NCBI GenBank assembly: GCA_963710645.1
Contig: CAVQBD010000001.1
Coordinates: 310,001 to 374,000 of the forward strand
DNA length: 64,000 bases
Source: FEB-10 sp963710645
GTDB lineage: Bacteria > Acidobacteriota > Thermoanaerobaculia > Thermoanaerobaculales > Sulfomarinibacteraceae
Direction of reading: 5' to 3'
Shown here one piece after another: positions 1 through 7,449 of this stretch; the stretch's first letter is position 1, and each line of letters starts with the position of its first letter. The translations under genes were made by a program, and so were the position numbers. Under the pieces are notes generated by a model. It ran no database searches. It had not been told where the DNA came from and saw nothing but the letters and a program-made list of their open reading frames with translations.

Positions 1-1075
1 GGGCGGGGGAGACGAGCTCGACAAGCTGGTAGGCGAGGGGCCCGTGTTCGCAGTAGCGCATGGGGCACGAGGGGTTGAATCGGAGGAGCCGCCCGCCGGC
101 TTCGAGAACCTCGGACGCCAAGACTGCCGCCGGTTTTCCGCTTGCCGGCGGCGGAGCTGCCGTGAGCAGGCCAAGCGTGGTCAGCTCGGCCTCCAGCTGC
201 CCGTCTTCCGGGAAGCGCAGCAATGTTTTGGCATACCGGTTGATGGCGGAGGACATACCCCAGCCGCGGCGATCGTCGTTGTAGAGAAAAGCCACCGTCT
301 GCGCCCTGTCGACCCCGGCCAGCTCGCGGAGGCAATCGGCCTCCCGGTATCGGATTTCGTGTTTCTCGACGCAGCGTTCGAGAGCGGCGGCGGTACCGTC
401 GGGGTCGTCGCGGTGATCATCGATCCAATCCACCAGATCCAGACAACCGGCCGCGTACCGGGTCGCCAGATCGTCCCACGGTTGCCTCGCCTTTGGAAGA
501 TCAGCACATTGCTCATCCTGAGTGTTGTATGTCCACTTCGGCTCGTCGGCGAGCGACCGGCCCAATTCAGCCGCGACCTGCTCAAGTCGGTCCTCGCCAA
601 TCACGGACTCGCAGTGTCGCCTCGCAGTTTCCAGGAAGAGATTCCGGGTGGCCGGCGTTTCGGCTTCTTCGGCCGCTATGTCCAGCGCCCAATCGCAGAA
701 ACCCCTCGTCCCACAACCATCGATCAACCCCAAGTACACTCGCGATGTCCCATCCGATCCATCGTCGCCGTCAACCTGTCGCACTCCCGTGAGAAAACGT
801 GATCGCGCGTCCTCGTCTCCGCGGCAAACCCGTGCGTAGAGATCGGGTTGAAACGGGTAGCGCCAGCGTGAGGTGAAGAGCTCGGCGTTGGTCGAGGGAG
901 AGCCGTCGACGCAGTCCTCGATGGGGCCCGAGAAACACGACCCGGGTCCGCCCGCCCTCTTCGGGGTCTGGGTAGGAGCGTAGACAAATGGATCTGGGCT
1001 GGTGTGGGAGCAGCTGACCGCGGCGACGACGGCGGCCACGGCAGCAAACCGCAGGGCTGATGTGACATTCAACAT
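1..1075 (-). CDS. Lipoprotein of unknown function, C-terminus cut by window edge
   Basis: The frame is open from an ATG at 1075 down to base 1 with no stop, so the gene is truncated by the window edge after about 358 residues. The N-terminus is a lipoprotein signal: MLNVTSALRFAAVAAVVAAV followed by the lipobox cysteine at residue 22 (VSC|S). An AAAAGGAG Shine-Dalgarno sits nine bases before the ATG. The mature part is acidic and Cys-containing (CFSGPIEDC, IDGCGTRGFCDW, PSCPMRYCEHG) and is probably helical, with spaced Cys pairs that could form disulfides. I recognise no family. It is divergent from the EamA transporter gene. Confidence 0.75.
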   Translation of the reverse strand, partial: MLNVTSALRFAAVAAVVAAVSCSHTSPDPFVYAPTQTPKRAGGPGSCFSGPIEDCVDGSPSTNAELFTSRWRYPFQPDLYARVCRGDEDARSRFLTGVRQVDGDDGSDGTSRVYLGLIDGCGTRGFCDWALDIAAEEAETPATRNLFLETARRHCESVIGEDRLEQVAAELGRSLADEPKWTYNTQDEQCADLPKARQPWDDLATRYAAGCLDLVDWIDDHRDDPDGTAAALERCVEKHEIRYREADCLRELAGVDRAQTVAFLYNDDRRGWGMSSAINRYAKTLLRFPEDGQLEAELTTLGLLTAAPPPASGKPAAVLASEVLEAGGRLLRFNPSCPMRYCEHGPLAYQLVELVSPA

Positions 1076-1172
1076 GTGACGTTTCTCCTTTTGAATGTAC
1101 ACCACCCCTTTGCGTGTTAATCTCCGAGCATATTCGACCGGCGGTTTTCGTCGTCTTAGGACTGAATCGTTC

Positions 1173-2111
1173 ATGAACACTGAGTTGACCAAATCTCACA
1201 ATCACGGCCTCGACAGCAGGATGGCGCCTTCAGCGACGCGAGTTCGCCTGCTGTTGGCCGTGCTGTGTCTCATCTGGGGCAGCACCTGGATCGTGATCAA
1301 GGGCGGGCTGCGCGACCTGCCGCCGTTCACCTCGGCGGGGATCCGGTTTGCCATCGCGGCGACCATCATGGTCGCAGTGGCTGCGCTGCTCAGTCGCCGG
1401 GAGGGTGGGACAGCTCCTCCGATGTGGCTTGCCCTCGTGCAGGGGACGTTGAACTTCGCCATATCCTACGGTCTGGTCTACCACGCCGAGACCGTATTGC
1501 CCTCTGGACTCGTGTGCCTGCTGTGGGGCGTATATCCAATGCTCCAGGCGTTTTCTGGCCACCATTTCCTCAAGGGTGAACGGCTGCGACGCGGTCAGTG
1601 GTTCGGATTCGGTGTGGCGATGGCTGGGCTCATCCTGCTTTTTCGGACCGATCTCCAGAGCTTCGGCAGCGATGGGGTGCCAACCGCCCTGTTGCTGCTC
1701 CTCAGCCCGATTTCGGTCACGGTGGGAACGACGCTGGTCAAAAAGTACGGGGGCGGGGTGAGCTCGACTCTGCTCAATCGGAACGGGATGTTTGTCTCGG
1801 CGGGGTTGTTGCTGGCCACGGCGTTGGTCCTCGAGCGGGGGGCTCCCGTGGACTGGACCGTGCCGGCCATCGGCAGCGTCCTCTATCTTACCCTGGTGGG
1901 CACGGTGCTCTCCTTCAGTCTGTACTTCTGGTTGCTCCGCTACGCGCCGGCCCACCAGCTCAGCCTGATCGCATACGTCACACCCGTCATCGCGCTGATT
2001 CTGGGGTGGGCGGTGGGCGCGGAACCCATCACCGTGTTCACTCTGGCAGGGGCGGCAATGATCATCGGGGGAGTCGTCCTGGTGGCCCGACATCCCCAGC
2101 CGAATCCCTGA
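1173..2111 (+). CDS. EamA/DMT-superfamily inner-membrane transporter
   Basis: A protein of about 312 residues with ten predicted hydrophobic helices arranged as two EamA repeats. It opens with the family-typical CLIWGSTWIVIKGGL and the second repeat ends near PVIALILGWAVGAEPITVFTLAG. Family members export metabolites or amino acids across the inner membrane; the substrate cannot be read from sequence. The ATG at 1173 is preferred over an upstream ATG at 1095 because the extra 26 residues are Arg-rich and unlike the family. ATG 1221 is a second option. Confidence 0.88.
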   Translation: MNTELTKSHNHGLDSRMAPSATRVRLLLAVLCLIWGSTWIVIKGGLRDLPPFTSAGIRFAIAATIMVAVAALLSRREGGTAPPMWLALVQGTLNFAISYGLVYHAETVLPSGLVCLLWGVYPMLQAFSGHHFLKGERLRRGQWFGFGVAMAGLILLFRTDLQSFGSDGVPTALLLLLSPISVTVGTTLVKKYGGGVSSTLLNRNGMFVSAGLLLATALVLERGAPVDWTVPAIGSVLYLTLVGTVLSFSLYFWLLRYAPAHQLSLIAYVTPVIALILGWAVGAEPITVFTLAGAAMIIGGVVLVARHPQPNP

Positions 2112-2314
2112 CACGGGAATTCCGGAGGTCGTCTCGATCGGACCGGTGGGACTGATGGAAACTCTCGGTATCCAGGTCTTCCGCCTTCGCGCGGGCCGTG
2201 AGTCAGTGGTCTCACCATCGAAGTTGGCATGGGTTTGATCGCCGAAGGCCCGTGGTGAAACAAAAGCACGGTGGGGACAGTACTTCCCCCATCTCGTCCG
2301 CGGAGGGCAGATCC

Positions 2315-2815
2315 GTGAAATTCCAAGACCTCGATCGACGTGACTTTCTGGCCACGGGGGCCCGATTAGGTGTCGCTCTTTGCGGCACATGTCTGTGCTC
2401 TGGGATGCCGTGCTTCGCCGACATCGACAAAAGGCAACGACCACAGCCCCTGGACCCAAAGAAGCTGAACTTCTGCGGTTACACCTGTCGGGGCGACTGC
2501 AAGTTCAGGCTTGGGACCCTCGAGGACGACGTCGAGCTGAAAAAACAGGCCTTTGAAGAATGGAAGATCGAAGAACGATTCGGCATCGCCTTTGATCAGG
2601 AAACGGCCATCTGCTGGGGCTGCAAGGCACCACACAGACCGGACGGCGTGGTGGTAACCAATTGTGACGTCAGGGCATGTGTTCAGGACAAGAAGCTCGA
2701 TTGCTGTATCGAGTGCTCCGAGTTGACCGACTGCGATCGAGACCTGTGGCGTCGGTTCCCCGACTTCAAAGCCCAGGTCATCGAAATGCGAACCCGATAC
2801 CTCGCCCAAACCTGA
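2315..2815 (+). CDS. Tat-exported Cys-rich DUF3795 protein
   Basis: GTG at 2315 follows GGAGGGCAG and is chosen over an ATG at 2198, whose extension is not protein-like. The N-terminus reads DRRDFLATGARLGVALCG, a twin-arginine signal with Cys-rich end (GTCLCSGMPC). The mature part has the DUF3795 cysteine pattern: FCGYTCRGDCKFR, ICWGCKAPHRPDG, CDVRACVQDKKLDCCIEC and CDRD. These cysteines probably bind metal or an Fe-S cluster, which would fit export of a folded protein by Tat. The specific role is unknown. The CPBP protease gene follows on the same strand. Confidence 0.8.
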   Translation: MKFQDLDRRDFLATGARLGVALCGTCLCSGMPCFADIDKRQRPQPLDPKKLNFCGYTCRGDCKFRLGTLEDDVELKKQAFEEWKIEERFGIAFDQETAICWGCKAPHRPDGVVVTNCDVRACVQDKKLDCCIECSELTDCDRDLWRRFPDFKAQVIEMRTRYLAQT

Positions 2816-2892
2816 CGCGGTCATTTGGGACGACGAGCGGGTATTCTTCTGACCCGACAATCAAAATTCGTTCACGAGGAGTGTGTCGATCC

Positions 2893-3621
2893 ATGGAAGA
2901 CAACCTGACAGCGGAAGAAACCACACCTGAGACGTTGGGTCGGAGGATTTTCGAGGTCCTGTTTCTCAACCGAATCAGCATCGCGGTCATCGCCGCTGTG
3001 CTGCTGGTGGCGATCAGCACGTTGCCCAATCAAGGGGTCTTTATCGGCTGGGGATTCCTTCTGATCGCGTTGCTGCTTTGTGTTCGCCAGGGCAGTTTCG
3101 CAGAAATCGGATTCGCCCGGCCGCAGAGTTGGCCAAAAACCCTGGCCCACGGCCTTGGTCTGGCAGTGGTTCTCCAGACGGCCTTCGTGGTCGTGATCGA
3201 TCCGCTGGTGGAGCGGCTGACCGGTTCCGCGGTGGACATCAGCATGCTCGATCCCATGCGGGGCAATCTGGTCAACTACCTCATCATGCTCCTCGTCGGA
3301 TGGGTGATCGGCGGGTTTCTCGAGGAGATGCTCTTTCGAGGCTACCTTCTCAAGCGTTTGAAGATCGTGTTCGGAGACGGTCCGATCACCGTGGCTGTTG
3401 CCACTCTTCTGCCCGCGGTTGCGTTCGGTCTCGCCCATAGCTATCAGGGGCCGGCTGGAATGATCAGCACAGGGCTCATGGGCCTGATGCTCGGCGTGAT
3501 CTTCGTCTGGAATGGATACAACCTCTGGTTGCCCATATTGGTCCACGGTTTTGTCGACATGGTGGGTTTGACGTTGATTTACTTCGACGTGGACCGTTGG
3601 CTGAATGGGTTGCTGTTTTAG
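2893..3621 (+). CDS. CPBP (CAAX/Rce1-type) intramembrane protease
   Basis: A membrane protein of about 242 residues with at least six hydrophobic segments and all three CPBP motifs: EEMLFRGYL (Glu-Glu plus Arg), FGLAHSYQG (His) and LVHGFVDM (His). The family includes Rce1-like proteases and bacterial proteins of bacteriocin immunity or unknown function. ATG 2893 lies just after GAGGAGTGTG; the ORF continues upstream in frame but overlaps the DUF3795 gene and is not family-like. A TATTCT hexamer at 2842-2847 is a possible -10 box. Confidence 0.88.
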   Translation: MEDNLTAEETTPETLGRRIFEVLFLNRISIAVIAAVLLVAISTLPNQGVFIGWGFLLIALLLCVRQGSFAEIGFARPQSWPKTLAHGLGLAVVLQTAFVVVIDPLVERLTGSAVDISMLDPMRGNLVNYLIMLLVGWVIGGFLEEMLFRGYLLKRLKIVFGDGPITVAVATLLPAVAFGLAHSYQGPAGMISTGLMGLMLGVIFVWNGYNLWLPILVHGFVDMVGLTLIYFDVDRWLNGLLF

Positions 3622-3866
3622 TTTGTAGCGCGGACCTCCGGCCTGCACCGCTCCCCAAGACAAGGCGAGAATTGCAGCCGAGACGGCTTCTCCACAAAGG
3701 CGCTCCGGCTGGGCGAGGGATCTTGGATCTCGCATCGAGGTTCTTTGGTTTTTCTTGAGGACCTCCTCGAAATCGCGACCCATATCGACAGAAAGACGAT
3801 AGGGACATAGGTTGTTTAGTGATCCACGATTGAAAAGCCGACGGGGACGCGCGAAAGGGGATTGTC
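3622..3866. repeat. Upstream copy of duplicated promoter region
   Basis: No gene. From about 3702 this stretch is nearly identical to 4958-5122, continuing into the start of the following gene. It is the left part of the 1256-bp tandem duplication. The part before 3702 carries GC-rich inverted words (GCGCGGACCTCCGGCC) but nothing else I can name. Confidence 0.7.
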
Positions 3867-4709
3867 ATGAGGAGATGGCACACGTTGTTGGTTGTGGTGA
3901 TCGGTGCGTTCATGCTGGCACTCTTCGGTCCGTGCGTGGCGGTAGCCATGGACGGTGTGCCCGTGGGGGTGGAGCTGACCAACACCGGCGGAGGAGTATC
4001 AGGGTGGGTTCGAGTACCCGACGACGATGGGATCGAACCCCAGGTCTTCACGGTGGAGGCCTGGATCCGACCTCTCGGGAACGGGTTCGGTGGGACCGAC
4101 GATTCCTGGGGGGCGGTCATCGTCGGCAAGGGCGGGGAACGCGAAGGTGGAACGTGGATTCAATCGTACTATCTTGCCTGGAGTCCTGTCGATCAGACCA
4201 TTTGCGCTTCTGTGACCCACCAGTGGAACTCGAGCGGGGACGTGGTCAACTCCACGGGAACGGTGGCGGTCGGAGAGAGAGCCAATGTCGCCATGACCTA
4301 CGATGGTGCCTGGCTCCGGATCTTCATCGATGGCCAGCTCGATTCGGAAATATCGGCCAGCTTGAACGACGTCGCGTACACGGATGACGACTTGTTGATC
4401 GGCGCCGGGAACTACGCTGGCTGGATCCGGGCTTTCCAGGGCGTCGTCGACGACGTGCGGATCTGGGACTACGCTCGCGACGCGGGCGAGATCTCGGCCC
4501 AGATGGCGTGCTCCCTCGACGGGACCGAGCCCGGGCTCATCGCCTACTACAGCTTCAACGCCGGTGATTGCCGCGATGACAGCGGAAACGGGCACGACGG
4601 AGTGGAGGACGGGCTTGTCGACTATGTGCTGTCAAACGACGAGTGTCTGCCCTTCTTGTCGGACATGGAACGGGGCGATCTGTCGGACTGGACGGCGGTT
4701 GTTCCGTGA
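3867..4709 (+). CDS. Secreted LamG-domain (ConA-like lectin/glucanase) protein, copy 1
   Basis: A 280-residue protein with a signal peptide (MRRWHTLLVVVIGAFMLALF, cleavage after AVA). One Laminin-G/ConA-like jelly-roll domain covers residues 35-240: FTVEAWIRP, the metal/ligand-loop strand GAWLRIFIDGQLDSEI, DDLLIGAGNYAG and FQGVVDDVRIWDYARDAGEI, then the LamG tail IAYYSFNAGDCRDDSGNGHDG. It ends with the tail SDMERGDLSDWTAVVP, which resembles tails of other secreted proteins here. LamG domains bind carbohydrate or protein outside the cell. The downstream gene is a tandem paralog. Confidence 0.88.
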   Translation: MRRWHTLLVVVIGAFMLALFGPCVAVAMDGVPVGVELTNTGGGVSGWVRVPDDDGIEPQVFTVEAWIRPLGNGFGGTDDSWGAVIVGKGGEREGGTWIQSYYLAWSPVDQTICASVTHQWNSSGDVVNSTGTVAVGERANVAMTYDGAWLRIFIDGQLDSEISASLNDVAYTDDDLLIGAGNYAGWIRAFQGVVDDVRIWDYARDAGEISAQMACSLDGTEPGLIAYYSFNAGDCRDDSGNGHDGVEDGLVDYVLSNDECLPFLSDMERGDLSDWTAVVP

Positions 4710-5122
4710 GCAGTAGGCAGTAGGCAGCGAGCACTGGGCAGGGGGCAGTACCCCTCGTTCTCATAGGTTCCGGGTTGGTGCATGGCGCCTGACCGCGCGT
4801 TCGGTACGATTCGCTGGTTTCGACGCGCCCATTTCCCAACCGCGCTCCCCGAGGGAGCCACCCGTGACACTGTTCGGAACTCGAGGATGTCGAGTGCCTC
4901 GACGCGATCAACCCGAAAGTGTCAGAAGTGGCACGCCCGCCCATCGCCTCCTCTTGAGCTCCGGCTGGGCGAGGGATCTTGGATCTCGCATCGAGGTTCT
5001 TTGGTTTTTCTTGAGGACCTCCTCGAAATCGCGACCCATATCGACAGAAAGACGATAGGGACATAGATTGTTTAGTGATCCACGATTGAAAAGCCGACGG
5101 GGACGCGCGAAAGGGGATTGTC
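4710..5122. repeat. Intergenic: tandem-repeat tract, modular IR element copy A, duplicated leader
   Basis: Right after the stop codon comes a degenerate 7-bp tract (GCAGTAGGCAGTAGGCAG, 4709-4750). Modular element copy A follows. Its left arm is at 4823-4863 (core word GCGCTCCCCGAGGGAGCC). Its inverted-repeat core spans 4864-4924, with near-matching ends GTGACACTGTTCGG and CCCGAAAGTGTCAG. Its right arm is at 4928-4950 (GGCACGCCCGCCCATCGC). From 4958 on, the sequence repeats 3702-3866 and is the leader of the second LamG gene. Confidence 0.75.
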
Positions 5123-5971
5123 ATGAGGAGATGGCACACGTTGTTGGTTGTGGTGATCGGTGCGTTCATGCTGGCACTCTTCGGTCCGTGCGTGGCGGCG
5201 GCCATGGACGGTTTGCCCGTGGGGGTAGAGCTCACCAATATGGGGTCAGGTTCGCGGGGATGGGTCCGGATCGCGGATGACGACGGGCTCGAGTCCCAGA
5301 CCCTCACCATCGAGGCGCGGGTGACGCCGAGGGGTCCGGGCTATGGCGGCACGACGACGACCGGGGGCGGAGCGATGTTGGTGTCCAAGCCGATGGAAGG
5401 GGTCACCGGGACCGCAGTCGCGTCGTTCGCTGTGAAATGGCATCCGATCACCGAGTTGGTCGCCGTTTTCGTTGGTCACGATCTCGGTTCTTTGGGAACT
5501 CAGTTGTGGTCGATCAGCACGGTTCCCGTCGACACGACGGCCCACGTGGCCATGAGCTTCGACGGCGTCTGGCTGAGGGTGTTCATCAACGGTCAACTCG
5601 ATAACGAAGTGGTCGCCCCCGCCGGCACCATAGACTATGCCGAACAGGATGTTTTGATCGGTGCGGGGAACTTCGGTGACTCATTGGTGAGAGCCTTCCA
5701 GGGAGTCATCGACGATGTTCGGATCTGGGACTATGCCCGAGATGCCGCCGAGATCTCGGCCCAGATGAGATGCTCACTCGCGGGTGACGAGCCCGGGCTG
5801 TTGGCCTACTACAGCTTCAATGCAGGCGACTGCGCCGATGACAGCGGCAATGGCCATGACGGCGTCGAAGACGGGTTGGTCTCATACGTGCTGTCCAACG
5901 ACGAGTGTCTGCCCTTCTTGTCGGACATGGAACGGGGCGATTTGTCGGGCTGGACGGCGGTTATTCCGTGA
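5123..5971 (+). CDS. Secreted LamG-domain protein, copy 2
   Basis: A 282-residue tandem paralog of the preceding gene, exactly 1256 bp downstream start to start. The leader, signal peptide and C-terminal 60 residues are almost identical in DNA. The middle of the LamG domain (residues 40-200) has diverged, for example GFRG-type strands replaced by GGTTTTGGGAMLVSKPMEG. Domain landmarks remain: LRVFINGQLDNEV, DVLIGAGNFGD, FQGVIDDVRIWDYARDAAEI and LLAYYSFNAGDCADDSGNGH. It ends SDMERGDLSGWTAVIP. The pattern suggests duplication followed by diversification of the ligand face, with end homogenisation. Confidence 0.87.
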   Translation: MRRWHTLLVVVIGAFMLALFGPCVAAAMDGLPVGVELTNMGSGSRGWVRIADDDGLESQTLTIEARVTPRGPGYGGTTTTGGGAMLVSKPMEGVTGTAVASFAVKWHPITELVAVFVGHDLGSLGTQLWSISTVPVDTTAHVAMSFDGVWLRVFINGQLDNEVVAPAGTIDYAEQDVLIGAGNFGDSLVRAFQGVIDDVRIWDYARDAAEISAQMRCSLAGDEPGLLAYYSFNAGDCADDSGNGHDGVEDGLVSYVLSNDECLPFLSDMERGDLSGWTAVIP

Positions 5972-6381
5972 GCACTCAGCAGTAAGCTGTATGCACTGGG
6001 CAGGGGGCAGGGGGCAGTGCCGCTCGTTCTCATCGGTTCCGGGTTGGTCCCTGGCACCTGACCGCGCGTTCGGTACGACTCGCTGTTTTCGAACCGCCCA
6101 TCTCCCAACCGCGCTCCCCGAGGGAGCCACCCCTGACACTGTTCGGAACTCGAGGATGTCGAGTGCCTCGTCGCGATCAACCCGAATGTGTCAGAAGTGG
6201 CACGCCCGCTCATCGCGCCCTTCTGAGCTCCGGGTGGGCGGGGGATCTTGCATCTGGGTGTTTAGGCGGCCTATTCACTACTCACTATTCACTATTCACT
6301 ATTCACTCAGTCCCGCGCTTCCGATCCACCCACATCGGCCCTGTGCTTCAGTATGCCCCTGGTCAGTTCGACCGCAGAGAC
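5972..6381. repeat. Intergenic: tandem-repeat tracts and modular IR element copy B
   Basis: Holds a tract with GCAGGGGGCAGGGGGCAG (5969-6022). Modular element copy B follows: left arm 6094-6132, core 6133-6194 with CTGACACTGTTCGG and CCCGAATGTGTCAG ends, right arm 6198-6221. A second tract of ATTCACTATTCACTATTCAC (6272-6310, period about 9) comes next. No gene was found. It lies between the end of LamG copy 2 and the converging pilT. Confidence 0.75.
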
Positions 6382-7449
6382 TCATTGGGCGACGACGTCC
6401 TCGAAGAGCTCCTTGTTGATGGCCTTGTCATAGGCGGCCCGGGCCGTGATTTTGCCGGCCTCATACAGCTCTCGGATGGCGGTATCCATCTCGATCATGC
6501 CGCTCTTGACACCGGTCTGAATGGCCGATGTGATCTGATTGGTATTTCCCTCTCGGATCATGTTGCCGATGGCAGGTGTGCAGAACAATATCTCGACCGC
6601 CGCGATCCGGCCCCCATCCACTCGCGGGAGCAACTGTTGCGCAATCACCGCCCGCAGCGATTCGCCGAGAATGTTGCGAATGCCCTCCTGTTCGCCGGCG
6701 GGGAATACGCTGATGATCCGATCCACGGTCTTGACCGCATTGTTGGTATGCAGCGTGCCAAAGACGATGGTCCCCCGTTCGGCGGCGCTCAACGCCATTG
6801 ACACGGTCTCGAGGTCGCGCATCTCTCCCACCAGTATGATGTCGGGATCCTCCCGTCCGGCTGCCTTCAAAGCTTCGGAAAACCCGGTCGCATGATTGCC
6901 CACCTCGCGCTGGTGGATGAGACATCGCTTGTTGGGATGGACGAATTCGATGGGGTCCTCGATGGTTATCAGGTGCCGGCGACGGGTTTCGTTGATGAGA
7001 TCGACGATGGCTGCCAATGTCGTGCTCTTGCCCGAACCCGTGGGGCCGGTGACCACCACCAGGCCGGTCTGGAGTTCGGCGACCTTTCGAACCTGGGGCG
7101 GTAGCCCGAGTTGGTCGATGGTCATGGTCTTGGTGGGGATGACCCGAAACACCGCCGCTGAACCCCGTCGCTGCCGGAAGAGGTTGACGCGGAACCTGGC
7201 CAGTTCGGGCACCTCGTACGCGAAGTCGGCATCGCCGGTCGTCTCGAACTCCTGCCAACGCTCCGGCGGCGAAACCGGCTCTATCATCTGTTTGAAGTCC
7301 CCCTCCTGGACAAGCCGGTAGCGGATCTGTTCCATGGCACCGGAAACGCGCAGCATGGGGGGTCTGCCCACCGCAAAGTGGAGATCCGAAGCCCCGCGGT
7401 CATTCATCAGCCGAAGAAACCGGTCGATTCGATAGCCCATGTCCCTCAT
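6382..7449 (-). CDS. pilT: PilT twitching-motility ATPase
   Basis: A 355-residue GspE/PilT-type hexameric ATPase. The N-terminal PAS-like region has the SDLHFAVGRPPMLRVSG signature (residues 21-37). Walker A is GPTGSGKST (135-143), the Asp box ITIEDPIEFVH, Walker B DIILVGEMRD with catalytic Glu, and the His box FGTLHTNNA. All catalytic elements are intact. PilT drives retraction of type IV pili at the cytoplasmic face of the inner membrane. The start overlaps the stop of the upstream HEAT-PilT gene by four bases, so the two are translationally coupled. Confidence 0.95.
   Translation of the reverse strand: MRDMGYRIDRFLRLMNDRGASDLHFAVGRPPMLRVSGAMEQIRYRLVQEGDFKQMIEPVSPPERWQEFETTGDADFAYEVPELARFRVNLFRQRRGSAAVFRVIPTKTMTIDQLGLPPQVRKVAELQTGLVVVTGPTGSGKSTTLAAIVDLINETRRRHLITIEDPIEFVHPNKRCLIHQREVGNHATGFSEALKAAGREDPDIILVGEMRDLETVSMALSAAERGTIVFGTLHTNNAVKTVDRIISVFPAGEQEGIRNILGESLRAVIAQQLLPRVDGGRIAAVEILFCTPAIGNMIREGNTNQITSAIQTGVKSGMIEMDTAIRELYEAGKITARAAYDKAINKELFEDVVAQ

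Larger units (their letters stand above)
3702..6245. repeat. 1256-bp tandem duplication of gene plus intergenic element
   Basis: Two units offset by 1256 bp (3702-4957 and 4958-6213). Each holds leader, LamG gene, tandem-repeat tract and modular inverted-repeat element. Identity is very high over the first ~290 bp and the last ~350 bp of each unit and lower in the gene middle. Confidence 0.8.

Noticed and set aside
1230..2459. 409-residue frame antisense to the EamA gene
   Set aside because: It overlaps three better supported genes, is rich in Arg/His/Gln and lacks any family feature.
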